Shown here: one piece after another, positions 16,345 through 24,914 of the stretch
Position numbering within the stretch: position 1 is the first letter of the stretch
Layout of the letters: every line of letters begins with the position of its first letter
Source: RPQJ01 sp963700045
GTDB taxonomy: Bacteria > Pseudomonadota > Gammaproteobacteria > Steroidobacterales > Steroidobacteraceae
Assembly (NCBI GenBank): GCA_963700045.1
Contig: CAVOWK010000022.1
Location: forward strand, 108,859 to 172,858
Length of the DNA stretch: 64,000 nt
Direction of reading: 5' to 3'
Program-made: the position numbers and the translations under genes
Notes under the pieces: generated by a model
What the model saw: the letters and a program-made list of their open reading frames with translations, nothing else
Databases searched by the model: none
What the model was told of the DNA's origin: nothing

Positions 16345-17199
16345 TTACTGCCGCGACTGACGCCGCTGCAGGAAGATCAGTTGCTCGAACAGGTGCACGT
16401 CCTGCTCGTTCTTCAGCAGCGCGCCGTACAGCGGCGGCAGGCTCTTGCGCGGATCGTCGGTGCGCAGCGCTTCCGGCGGAATGTCCTCCGCCAGCAGCAG
16501 CTTCAGCCAGTCGAGCAGTTCCGACGTCGACGGCTTCTTCTTGAGGCCCGGCACGTCGCGCAGCTTGTAGAACGCGTTCAGCGCTTCCGCCAGCAGCTCG
16601 CGCTTCAGTTCGGGAAAGTGCACGCCGATGATGCGGGTCATCGTCTCGGCGTCGGGGAAGCGGATGAAGTGGAAGAAGCAGCGGCGCAGGAACGCGTCCG
16701 GCAGCTCCTTCTCGTTGTTGCTGGTGATGATGACGATCGGACGCTGTTCCGCCTTGACCAGTTCGCGCGTCTCGTGGACGTAGAACTCCATGCGATCGAG
16801 TTCGAGCAGCAGGTCGTTCGGGAACTCGATGTCCGCCTTGTCGATCTCGTCGATCAGCAGCACGGCCTGGCGCGCGCTGCGGAACGCCTCCCACAGCCGG
16901 CCCGGGATGATGTAGTTGCCGATGTCGTGGACCTTGGCGTCGCCGAGCTGCGAGTCACGCAGGCGCGAGACGGCGTCGTACTCGTACAGGCCGTGCTGGG
17001 CCTTGGTCGTCGACTTGACGTGCCAGCGGTAAAGCGGCTTGTCGAGCGCGAGCGCGATCTCTTCGGCCAACTGGGTCTTGCCCGTGCCAGGCTCGCCTTT
17101 CACGAGCAGCGGCCGCGCCAGGGTGACCGCCGCGTTGACGGCCATCATCAGGTCCTCGGTCGCGACGTAGCGTTCCGTCCCTTCGAACTTGCTGGTCAC
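16345..17199 (-). CDS. MoxR-family AAA+ ATPase
   Basis: MoxR ATPases act as chaperones with VWA partners in maturation of enzyme complexes. The 284-residue protein has Walker A GEPGTGKT (residues 35-42), Walker B VLLIDEIDKAD, sensor 1 IITSNNEKELPDAFLRRC, and a C-terminal lid region. It is full length, cytoplasmic and upstream of the VWA gene. A 220-base non-coding stretch precedes it; a CTAAGAT there could be its -10 element (inference). Confidence 0.9.
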   Translation of the reverse strand: MTSKFEGTERYVATEDLMMAVNAAVTLARPLLVKGEPGTGKTQLAEEIALALDKPLYRWHVKSTTKAQHGLYEYDAVSRLRDSQLGDAKVHDIGNYIIPGRLWEAFRSARQAVLLIDEIDKADIEFPNDLLLELDRMEFYVHETRELVKAEQRPIVIITSNNEKELPDAFLRRCFFHFIRFPDAETMTRIIGVHFPELKRELLAEALNAFYKLRDVPGLKKKPSTSELLDWLKLLLAEDIPPEALRTDDPRKSLPPLYGALLKNEQDVHLFEQLIFLQRRQSRQ

Positions 17200-17420
17200 A
17201 GGCGGCCCTCGTGCCGGCCGCCGGGGTGCGGCCTTGCGGGTATCTTAGCGCAAGCGACCAGCATTTTTGCGCTGCGGCAAGGTCCGGGCCCAGGCCGGAC
17301 CGAATGCCTCCCCGCTCGAAGCGCCGCCCGTCGCCTGCCCCGAAGCTGGCGCAGCGATCTTCCCGCAGCACCCCCAACTGCCGGTCCTGCAGGACCCGGC
17401 CTCTGCTCCTGATCGCGTGG
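17200..17420. other. Non-coding gap between pyk and the MoxR gene
   Basis: No gene is supported here. The stretch contains GGTCCTGCAGGACC, a perfect 14-base palindrome just beyond the pyk stop that could act in 3' end formation, and upstream sequence for the MoxR gene. Confidence 0.5.
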
Positions 17421-18854
17421 TTACGCGCTGACTTCCAGCAACTTCATCGTGTTGGTGCCGCCCGACACACCCGAGAGTTCGCCCAGCGTCAGGATGATCT
17501 CGTCGCCCGACCGCACGAACTTGCGGCCGATCAGCTCGCGCGAGATCGCCTTGTAGAGCTCGGCGGGATCCGTGTGCGTGATGTCGAAGGGAATCGGATA
17601 CACGCCGCGGTACAGCGCGACACGGCGGCGTGTCCGCTCGTTGCGCGTGAAAGCGAAGATCGGGATGTCCGAACGGATACGCGACATCCACAGCGGCGTG
17701 GCGCCGGATTCGGTCAACGCCACGATGGCTTCGACGGTCATGTGGTTGGCTGTGTACATCACGGCATGCGCGATGGCCTGCGCGAACTCGCTGACCCGGC
17801 CTTCGAAACGTTCGCCACGGACATTGCGGGCGATCTGGTACTTCTCGGCGCCGACGATCACCTCGGACATCGCCTCGACGGCGCGCACCGGGTACTTGCC
17901 GACGGCGGACTCGCCCGAGAGCATCACCGCGTCGCTGCCGTCGAGCACGGCGTTCGCCACATCCGACACCTCGGCACGGGTAGGCACCGGACTCTGGATC
18001 ATCGACTCCATCATCTGCGTGGCCGTGATGGTCACACGGTCGTGCTTGCGCGCGACCTGCAGGATGTGCTTCTGCAGGCCCGTGAGTTCGGCATAGCCGA
18101 CCTCGATGCCGAGATCGCCGCGCGCAACCATGACGGCATCGCTGGCATGCACGATCTCGTCGAGCCGCGGGATCGCTTCGCTGCGCTCGATCTTGGCGAC
18201 AATGCGCGCATCGCTGCCCGCCGCGGACAGCAGGCTGCGGGCCTCTTCGATGTCGGCTGCCTGGCGCACGAACGAAACGGCGAGGTAATCGATGTCGAGA
18301 CTGGCCGCGAGCCTGACGTCTTCGCGGTCCTTGTCGGTGAGTGCCTTGGCCGAAAGGCCGCCACCGCGGCGATTGATGCCTTTCTGGTCGCCGAGTTCGC
18401 CACCGACGAGCACGCGGCATTCCACCTTGTTGCCGTGGACCGCTGTGACGACGAGTTCGATCTGACCGTCACCGAGGATCAGTTCATCGCCGGGCGCGAC
18501 GTCATTCGCGAGCTCGGTGTACGTCATGCCGACGCTGCGATCCGTGCCGTCGTGCGTGTCGAGTGCCGGATCGAGCGTGAACGTCGCGCCTTCGGTGAGT
18601 AGCGTGTGTCCGCCGGCGAAACGTTCGATGCGGATCTTGGGTCCCTGCAGGTCGCCCAGCAGCGCGACGTGCTTGCCGACGCTCTCGGCCGCCTGCCGCG
18701 CCCGCTCGACTCGCCGGCGGTGATCGGCCGGCCCGCCGTGCGAGAAGTTGACGCGCAAGACGTCGGCGCCCGCGCGGATCACGTCCTCGAGCACGCCCGG
18801 CGCGTCCGTTGCCGGCCCGAGGGTCGCGACGATCTTGGTCCTGCGGATCAGCAT
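17421..18854 (-). CDS. pyk: Pyruvate kinase
   Basis: Pyruvate kinase makes pyruvate and ATP from PEP and ADP. The 477-residue product starts MLIRRTKIVATLGPATD, carries the substrate and metal motifs RVNFSHGG, GDLQGPKIRI, IVAKIERSEAIPRLDEI and the family signature around TATQMMESMI, and ends with the allosteric C-domain. I choose ATG 18854 because AGGAGG lies eleven bases upstream; an in-frame ATG at 18881 would add nine unrelated residues. It is the last gene of tkt-gap-pgk-pyk, 32 bases after pgk. Confidence 0.96.
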   Translation of the reverse strand: MLIRRTKIVATLGPATDAPGVLEDVIRAGADVLRVNFSHGGPADHRRRVERARQAAESVGKHVALLGDLQGPKIRIERFAGGHTLLTEGATFTLDPALDTHDGTDRSVGMTYTELANDVAPGDELILGDGQIELVVTAVHGNKVECRVLVGGELGDQKGINRRGGGLSAKALTDKDREDVRLAASLDIDYLAVSFVRQAADIEEARSLLSAAGSDARIVAKIERSEAIPRLDEIVHASDAVMVARGDLGIEVGYAELTGLQKHILQVARKHDRVTITATQMMESMIQSPVPTRAEVSDVANAVLDGSDAVMLSGESAVGKYPVRAVEAMSEVIVGAEKYQIARNVRGERFEGRVSEFAQAIAHAVMYTANHMTVEAIVALTESGATPLWMSRIRSDIPIFAFTRNERTRRRVALYRGVYPIPFDITHTDPAELYKAISRELIGRKFVRSGDEIILTLGELSGVSGGTNTMKLLEVSA

Positions 18855-18886
18855 CTCGCTGCGCGCCTCCTGACTGGGCATGCGGG

Positions 18887-20068
18887 TCACCCTGCGGCAC
18901 GCTGTTCGAGCATTTCCACGGCCGGAAGCTTCTTGCCTTCCAGGAACTCGAGGAAAGCGCCACCCGCGGTCGAGATATAGGAGATGTTCTCTTCGACGCC
19001 GTACTTCTCGATCGCTGCGATCGTGTCGCCGCCACCAGCCACGGAGAACGCGGGGCTGCGCGCAACCGCCTGGGCCAGGACACGCGTGCCTTCGCCGAAC
19101 TGGTCGAACTCGAACACGCCCACCGGGCCGTTCCAGACGATCGTGCTCGCGCCCTTCAGCGCCGAGGCGAAGCGTTCGGCAGTATCGGGGCCGATGTCGA
19201 GGATCATGTCGTCCGCCGCGACCTGCGCGACCAGCTTGACGTCGGCTTCGGCAGACGCCGCAAACTCCTTCGAGACGACGACATCGGACGGCAGCGGGAT
19301 CTCGACGCCCGACTGCTTCGAGCGCTCGAGCAACGCGCGGGCCGTCTCGACCATGTCGACTTCGTGGAGCGACTTGCCCACGGGATGGCCCGCGGCCGCC
19401 AGGAACGTGTTGGCGATGCCGCCGCCGACGATCAACTTGTCGACCTTGCCGAGCAGGGTTTCGAGCACCGAGAGCTTGGTCGACACCTTCGACCCGCCTA
19501 CGATTGCGACCAGCGGCCGCTTCGGATTGCCGAGTGCCTTTTCGAGCGCTTCGAGCTCGTTGGTCAGCAGCGGGCCCGCGCATGCGATCGGCGCGAACTT
19601 GCCGACGCCGTGAGTGCTCGCTTCGGCGCGGTGGGCCGTCGCGAAGGCATCCATGACGTAGACGTCGCATAGCGCCGCCATCTTCTGCGCCAACTCGTCC
19701 TTGTTCTTCTTCTCGCCCTTGTTGAAGCGCACGTTCTCGAGCAGGACGACCTCGCCCGGCTCGCACGTCACGCCGCTGAGCCACTCGCGTTCAAAACGCA
19801 CCTTGCGTCCCAGCAGCTCAGAGAGCCTCGCCGCCACTGGGGCCAGTGAGAATTCCTCGGCAGGCACCCCCTCTTCCGGGCGGCCGAGGTGCGACATCAG
19901 CAGCACGCGGGCGCCAGCCCGCCGCGCCGCCTCGATCGTCGGCAGCGATGCGCGGATGCGCGCATCGCTGGTGACCACCCCATCCTTCACGGGGACGTTC
20001 AGGTCTTCGCGGATCAGCACCCGCTTGCCCTTCAAGTCCACATCACTCATGCGGAGCACTCGAATCAT
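18887..20068 (-). CDS. pgk: Phosphoglycerate kinase
   Basis: This enzyme transfers phosphate between 1,3-bisphosphoglycerate and ADP in glycolysis and gluconeogenesis. The 393-residue product has VLIREDLNVPVKDG, the substrate loop LMSHLGRPEEG, and the nucleotide-site motif GGGDTIAAIEKYG near the C-terminus. The start at 20068 (MIRVLRMSDVDLKGKR) follows a purine-rich AAGGGGAAGGG and aligns with E. coli Pgk; an ATG at 20050 lacks a Shine-Dalgarno. It lies between gap and pyk. Confidence 0.96.
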   Translation of the reverse strand: MIRVLRMSDVDLKGKRVLIREDLNVPVKDGVVTSDARIRASLPTIEAARRAGARVLLMSHLGRPEEGVPAEEFSLAPVAARLSELLGRKVRFEREWLSGVTCEPGEVVLLENVRFNKGEKKNKDELAQKMAALCDVYVMDAFATAHRAEASTHGVGKFAPIACAGPLLTNELEALEKALGNPKRPLVAIVGGSKVSTKLSVLETLLGKVDKLIVGGGIANTFLAAAGHPVGKSLHEVDMVETARALLERSKQSGVEIPLPSDVVVSKEFAASAEADVKLVAQVAADDMILDIGPDTAERFASALKGASTIVWNGPVGVFEFDQFGEGTRVLAQAVARSPAFSVAGGGDTIAAIEKYGVEENISYISTAGGAFLEFLEGKKLPAVEMLEQRAAG

Positions 20069-20112
20069 GCCCTTCCCCTTTGCAGTGGCTTTCGGCGCCG
20101 TTTCAGCGGTAC

Positions 20113-21111
20113 TCACTTGGAAATGACGCGTGCCATCTCGAGCACCTTGCACGAGTAGCCCCATTCGTTGTCGTACCAGGACACGACCTTGACGAAAGTG
20201 TCGTCGAGCGCGATGCCCGCTTCGGCATCGAACACGGACGTGCAGGACTCGCCGCGGAAATCCGTCGCGACGACCTTCTCGTCGGTGTAGCCGAGCACGC
20301 CCTTCATCGGCCCGGCGGCTGCCGCCTTCATTGTGGCGCAGATCTCGGCGTACTTCGCCGGCTTGTTCAGCTCGACCGTGAGGTCGACGACCGAAACGTC
20401 CGACGTCGGCACGCGGAACGCCATGCCCGTGAGCTTCTTGTTCAGCTCAGGGATGACCTTGCCCACGGCCTTGGCGGCGCCGGTGGACGACGGGATGATG
20501 TTCTCGAGGATGCCGCGGCCGCCGCGCCAATCCTTGTTCGACGGGCCGTCGACCGTCTTCTGCGTCGCTGTCGCAGCATGCACGGTGGTCATCAGGCCGC
20601 GCTTGATGCCCCAGTTGTCGTGCAGCACCTTCGCGACCGGCGCGAGGCAGTTGGTGGTGCAAGAGGCGTTCGAGATGATCGCCTCGCCCGCGTACCTGGT
20701 GTGGTTCACGCCAAAGACGAACATCGGCGTCTCGTCCTTCGACGGGGCCGACATGATCACCTTCTTCGCGCCGGCGGCGAGATGCTTTTGCCCGCCCGCC
20801 GCATCGAGGAACAGGCCGGTCGATTCGATGACGATATCGGCGCCGACTTCGCCCCACTTCAGCTCGGCCGGATCCTTCACCGCGGTGAGGCGGATCTTGC
20901 GGCCGTTGACGACGAGAGTGTTGCCCTCGACCGCGATGTCGCCCTTGAAGCGACCGTGCACCGAGTCGTACTTGAGCATGTACGCCAGGTAGGCGGGTTC
21001 GAGCAGGTCGTTGATGCCGACGATCTCGATGTCGGCGAAATCCTTCGCCGCCGCGCGAAACACCATGCGGCCAATGCGGCCGAAGCCATTGATGCCGACT
21101 TTGATAGACAT
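20113..21111 (-). CDS. gap: Type I glyceraldehyde-3-phosphate dehydrogenase
   Basis: GAPDH oxidises glyceraldehyde-3-phosphate with NAD and phosphate. The 332-residue enzyme has the N-terminal dinucleotide motif GINGFGRIGRM and the catalytic loop SNASCTTNCLAP with the active Cys, then the C-terminal SWYDNEWGYSCKVLEM. It follows tkt by 42 bases on the same strand. Confidence 0.97.
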   Translation of the reverse strand: MSIKVGINGFGRIGRMVFRAAAKDFADIEIVGINDLLEPAYLAYMLKYDSVHGRFKGDIAVEGNTLVVNGRKIRLTAVKDPAELKWGEVGADIVIESTGLFLDAAGGQKHLAAGAKKVIMSAPSKDETPMFVFGVNHTRYAGEAIISNASCTTNCLAPVAKVLHDNWGIKRGLMTTVHAATATQKTVDGPSNKDWRGGRGILENIIPSSTGAAKAVGKVIPELNKKLTGMAFRVPTSDVSVVDLTVELNKPAKYAEICATMKAAAAGPMKGVLGYTDEKVVATDFRGESCTSVFDAEAGIALDDTFVKVVSWYDNEWGYSCKVLEMARVISK

Positions 21112-21153
21112 GACTGATCTCCCGTCAGAACTGTGAGATAGGAAAGATTGCGG

Positions 21154-23142
21154 TCAGAGCAGCCCGGCCGCGACCCCGGCCACGTTGGCCGCGGTGAAGC
21201 CGAAATGCTCGAAAAGCTTCTTGGCCGGCGCCGAGGCGCCGAACGTATCCATGCCGACGACGGCGCCGTCGAGTCCGACATAGCGCCACCAGCCGTCACG
21301 CGAGCCGGCCTCGATGGCGACACGCTTCGTGCCCGCCGGCAGCACGCTGGCGCGGTAGGCGGCGTCCTGTGCATCGAACAGGCTGGTGCACGGCATGGAG
21401 ACCACGCGCACGCGACGACCCTGGGCAGCCAGCAGCTTCGCGGCATCGACTGCAATGCCGACCTCGGAACCCGTCGCGATCAGCACAAGCTCCGGCGCGC
21501 CTTCGCTGTCGATCAGCACGTAGCCGCCGCGCGCGATTGCGGCGACCTGCGCCGGCGTACGCGGCATCGGCGGCAAGGCCTGGCGCGAGAGAACCAGCGT
21601 CGTGGGGCCGGTGGCGTTGTCGATCGAATCGCCCCAGGCCAAGGCCGTTTCGACCGTGTCGCAGGGACGCCAGACGCGCATGTTCGGGATCAGGCGCAGG
21701 CTGGCCACGTGCTCGACGGGCTGGTGCGTCGGGCCGTCCTCGCCGAGGCCGATCGAGTCGTGCGTGAACACGAGCACGACGCGCTGTCGCATCAGCGCGG
21801 CCATGCGCACGGCGTTGCGCGCGTAATCGGAGAACACGAGGAACGTGCCGCCGTACGGAACGAAGCCACCGTGCAGCGCCACACCGTTCATCACGGCGCA
21901 CATGCCGAATTCGCGCACCCCGTGATGTATGTAGTTGCCGGCAACGTTTTGCGGCGTGACCGTCTGGTAGCCCTTGAAGTCCGTGTTGTTCGACCATGTG
22001 AGGTCGGCCGACCCGCCCAGCAACTCGGGCAGCGCGGCGCCCAGCACGTTGAGGACCTGTTGCGATGAAATTCGCGTTGCCACTGCAGCCGGCTTGTCGA
22101 GCGCGGCGGCGATGAAATCCTGCAGCTGCCGGCGCCAGTCCGCGGGCAACTCGCCGCGAATCCGGCGCTCGTACTCCGCCGCGAGTCCGGGATGCGCCGC
22201 GCGATAGGCTGCGAGGCGCCGCTGCCAGGCCTGCTCGACCGCCGCACCGGACGCGCGCGCGTCCCAACCCTGCCGGATTGCGTCGGGGACGACGAACGGT
22301 GCGTGCGTCCAGCCCAGCTTTTCGCGCGTCGCGGCCACCTCGGCCTCGCCCAGGGCCGCTCCGTGCACCCCGTGCGTGCCCGCCTTGTTCGGCGAACCCC
22401 AGCCGATGATGGTCTTGCAGCAGATCAGCGACGGCCGCGGATCCGCTTTCGCCGCCTGGATGGCGGCTTCGATCGCGGCGGCATCGTGGCCGTCGACGTT
22501 CGGCACGACGTGCCAGCCGTACGCTTCGAACCGCTTCGGCGTGTCGTCGGTGAACCAGCCGTGCACTTCACCGTCGATGGAGATGCCGTTGTCGTCGTAG
22601 AAACACATGAGCTTGCCGAGCTTGAGCGTGCCGGCCAGCGAGCAGGCTTCGTGCGACACACCTTCCATCAGGCAGCCGTCGCCGAGGAACACGTAGGTGT
22701 GATGGTCGACGATTTCGTGACCGGGCTTGTTGAACGAGGCCGCGAGCAGCTTTTCGGCGAGCGCCATGCCGACGGCATTGGCGAGCCCCTGGCCAAGGGG
22801 GCCGGTCGTCGTCTCGATGCCGAGGTGCCGGTCGACCTCCGGGTGGCCCGCCGTGTGCGAGCCGAACTGCCGGAAATTGGCGAGGTCGTCGATCGTGAGC
22901 GGATACCCCGTCAGGTGGAGCAGCGAATACAGCAGCATCGAGCCGTGCCCGTTCGACAGCACGAAACGGTCGCGGTCGGGCCATTCGGGGTTGCCCGGGT
23001 TGTGCTTCAGGTGGTCCGTCCACACGACCTGCGCGATGTCGGCCATGCCCATGGGCATGCCGGGATGGCCGGAATTGGCCTTCTGGACCGCATCCATGCT
23101 CAATGCACGGATGGCGTTCGCGAGCTGCCGGCGGGTGGGCAT
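21154..23142 (-). CDS. tkt: Transketolase
   Basis: Transketolase moves two-carbon units between sugar phosphates using thiamine diphosphate. The 662-residue length is typical. Visible motifs are RALSMDAVQKANSGHPGMPM at the N-terminus, the ThDP-binding FLGDGCLMEGVSHEACSLAG, and the second-domain EDGPTHQPVEHVASLR. It is the first gene of the carbon operon, divergent from metK. A fructose-bisphosphate aldolase, often next to these genes, is not present in the window. Confidence 0.96.
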   Translation of the reverse strand: MPTRRQLANAIRALSMDAVQKANSGHPGMPMGMADIAQVVWTDHLKHNPGNPEWPDRDRFVLSNGHGSMLLYSLLHLTGYPLTIDDLANFRQFGSHTAGHPEVDRHLGIETTTGPLGQGLANAVGMALAEKLLAASFNKPGHEIVDHHTYVFLGDGCLMEGVSHEACSLAGTLKLGKLMCFYDDNGISIDGEVHGWFTDDTPKRFEAYGWHVVPNVDGHDAAAIEAAIQAAKADPRPSLICCKTIIGWGSPNKAGTHGVHGAALGEAEVAATREKLGWTHAPFVVPDAIRQGWDARASGAAVEQAWQRRLAAYRAAHPGLAAEYERRIRGELPADWRRQLQDFIAAALDKPAAVATRISSQQVLNVLGAALPELLGGSADLTWSNNTDFKGYQTVTPQNVAGNYIHHGVREFGMCAVMNGVALHGGFVPYGGTFLVFSDYARNAVRMAALMRQRVVLVFTHDSIGLGEDGPTHQPVEHVASLRLIPNMRVWRPCDTVETALAWGDSIDNATGPTTLVLSRQALPPMPRTPAQVAAIARGGYVLIDSEGAPELVLIATGSEVGIAVDAAKLLAAQGRRVRVVSMPCTSLFDAQDAAYRASVLPAGTKRVAIEAGSRDGWWRYVGLDGAVVGMDTFGASAPAKKLFEHFGFTAANVAGVAAGLL

Positions 23143-23297
23143 GGTAAACCCTCGTGGAAATCCGATGATTTTAACGTCCGGGCGGGGGCCGGGTCACACG
23201 AAATCTGTCGCGCTGAGGGGTCCCCGGGACTGCGTAAGACCGGGATTGACATCCTGCCGGATGGTAAAAAAAGCGTCAGGGACAGACCGTATCGATC

Positions 23298-23303
23298 TAT
23301 AAT
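23298..23303 (+). promoter_or_regulatory. Probable -10 element for metK
   Basis: A perfect TATAAT lies 30 bases before the metK ATG. A TTGACA exists at 23246-23251 but is too far upstream to be its -35 partner, and the correctly spaced hexamer is poor. The 190-base tkt-metK gap shows no SAM riboswitch that I can recognise. Confidence 0.5.
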
Positions 23304-23333
23304 TCTCGGCTGTTTGCCCTGGGAACCTCACTC

Positions 23334-24560
23334 ATGTCGACTGGTTATCTGTTTACGTCCGAATCCGTCTCCGAAGGCCACCCGGACAAGGTCGCCGACC
23401 AGATTTCGGACGCGGTGCTCGACGCAATGATTTCACAGGACAAGCGCTCGCGCGTCGCCTGCGAAACCCTGGTCAAGACCGGCGTTGCGATCGTGGCTGG
23501 TGAAGTCACGACGGAGGCCTGGGTCGACCTCGAAGACCTCGTCCGTGGCGTCATCACCGACATCGGCTACACCTCGTCGCACGTCGGCTTCGACGGCCGC
23601 ACCTGCGGCGTGCTGAACATCATCGGCAAGCAGTCGCCGGACATCGCGATGGGCGTCGACCGCAGCAACCCCGAAGAACAGGGCGCCGGCGACCAGGGCC
23701 TCATGTTCGGCTATGCCAGCAACGAGACGCCGAGCCTGATGCCGGCGCCGATCTGCTACGCGCACAAGCTCGTCGAACGCCAGGCCGAAGTCCGCAAGAA
23801 CAACCTGCTGCCGTGGCTGCGCCCGGATGCGAAGTCCCAGGTCACCTGCCGCTATGAAGACGGCAAGGTCACCGGGCTCGACGCCGTGGTGCTCTCCACC
23901 CAGCACGACCCGGACGTGAAGCTCGAAGACCTGCGCGAAGCCGTGATGGAACTCGTGATCAAGCACGTGCTGCCGAAGGAATGGCTGGGCAAGGACACCA
24001 GGTTCCACATCAACCCGACGGGCAATTTCGTCATCGGCGGCCCGGTCGGCGACTGCGGCCTCACCGGCCGCAAGATCATCGTCGACAGCTACGGCGGCAT
24101 GGCTCGCCACGGCGGCGGCGCGTTCTCCGGCAAGGATCCGTCCAAGGTGGATCGTTCTGCCGCCTACGCGGCACGTTACGTCGCCAAGAACCTCGTGGCT
24201 GCCGGCCTGGCCGACCGCTGCGAAATCCAGGTCTCCTACGCGATCGGAGTGGCGGAGCCGACCTCGATTACCGTCGACACGTTCGGGACCGGCAAGGTGA
24301 GCCAGGACCGTCTCGAGCAGCTGGTGCGCGCGCACTTCGACCTGCGCCCGTACGGCATCATCAAGATGCTCGACCTCGTCCACCCGATGTACCGCGCGAC
24401 CGCGTCGTACGGCCATTTCGGCCGCGATCCGGTCCACATGACGTACAAGTGGAAGGAAAACATCGCGGGCAAGCGCGTGGAAAAGAGCGAGGCGTTCACC
24501 GCCTTCACCTGGGAAAAGACCGACAAGGCCGAGGCGCTGCGCAAGGACGCGGGGCTGTAG
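23334..24560 (+). CDS. metK: S-adenosylmethionine synthetase
   Basis: MetK makes S-adenosylmethionine from methionine and ATP. The 408-residue product begins with FTSESVSEGHPDKVADQISD, has the loop and hexapeptide region around GAGDQGLMFGYA, and the phosphate-binding GGGAFSGKDPSKVDRSAAY. The ATG at 23334 has only a weak GGGA upstream. ahcY follows on the same strand after a repeat array and a riboswitch, so SAM synthesis and SAH removal sit together but appear to be separately expressed. The stop TAG runs straight into the repeat (TAGGAAGG). Confidence 0.97.
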   Translation: MSTGYLFTSESVSEGHPDKVADQISDAVLDAMISQDKRSRVACETLVKTGVAIVAGEVTTEAWVDLEDLVRGVITDIGYTSSHVGFDGRTCGVLNIIGKQSPDIAMGVDRSNPEEQGAGDQGLMFGYASNETPSLMPAPICYAHKLVERQAEVRKNNLLPWLRPDAKSQVTCRYEDGKVTGLDAVVLSTQHDPDVKLEDLREAVMELVIKHVLPKEWLGKDTRFHINPTGNFVIGGPVGDCGLTGRKIIVDSYGGMARHGGGAFSGKDPSKVDRSAAYAARYVAKNLVAAGLADRCEIQVSYAIGVAEPTSITVDTFGTGKVSQDRLEQLVRAHFDLRPYGIIKMLDLVHPMYRATASYGHFGRDPVHMTYKWKENIAGKRVEKSEAFTAFTWEKTDKAEALRKDAGL

Positions 24561-24713
24561 GAAGGGGAGGAAGGGCAGGAAGGTTCAGGAAGGGTAGGAA
24601 GTTCAGGAAGTAACGCCGATCCTCCCGCCTTCCTCCCCTTCCTCCGCCTTCCGGACCTTCCGGACCTTCCGGACCTTCCTCACCTTCCTGCCCTTGCCGC
24701 CCTTCCTCCCCTT
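24559..24713 (+). repeat. Intergenic AGGAAGG-type purine/pyrimidine array between metK and ahcY
   Basis: The array begins within the metK stop codon (TAGGAAGGGG) and continues as purine-rich AGGAAGGGC/AGGAAGGTT units to about 24610. It crosses a short GC-rich segment, then runs as pyrimidine-rich units, including three exact copies of the 9-base GGACCTTCC, and ends at 24713 where the possible ahcY -35 (TTGTCT) begins. It is the longest of three such arrays in the window. Confidence 0.88.
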
Positions 24714-24740
24714 TTGTCTACTGGTGCCTTACGGTACTAT
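24714..24740 (+). promoter_or_regulatory. Possible promoter for the ahcY riboswitch leader
   Basis: TTGTCT at 24714-24719 and TACTAT at 24735-24740 are spaced by 15 bases, slightly short. They are correctly placed just before the riboswitch and just after the repeat array. Assignment is inference. Confidence 0.4.
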
Positions 24741-24748
24741 CGCCGCCC

Positions 24749-24822
24749 CGCCTGAGGAGCGCTGCAACGGACCGTCTTGTCCGCCAGGCTCGGGCTTTGG
24801 GTTTACCCAACCGCGCTCGCTG
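24749..24822 (+). promoter_or_regulatory. S-adenosylhomocysteine (SAH) riboswitch controlling ahcY
   Basis: The leader matches the SAH riboswitch layout. Stem P1 pairs CCTGAG (24751-24756) with CTCGGG (24789-24794). Stem P2 pairs CGGAC (24768-24772) with GTCCG (24779-24783). A small hairpin is formed by TGGGTTTACCCA. The pseudoknot pairs GAGCGC (24757-24762) with GCGCTC (24813-24818). The conserved GAGGAGCGCTGCAAC and CCAGGCTCGG strings are both present. Known SAH riboswitches turn ahcY on when SAH accumulates; ahcY starts 93 bases further on, exactly where expected. Confidence 0.9.
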
Positions 24823-24914
24823 AACCACGTGGTGTCGTTCAGGCGAGCGAGCAACAGCGAATCCTCCTCGCCGCCCGTCCGAATCGCCACGGTCCAACGA
24901 GAGAGGATCGTCCG

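Noticed and set aside
23143..23333. Possible SAM riboswitch upstream of metK
   Set aside because: None of the conserved strings of the known SAM aptamers could be found; only a -10 element is clear.
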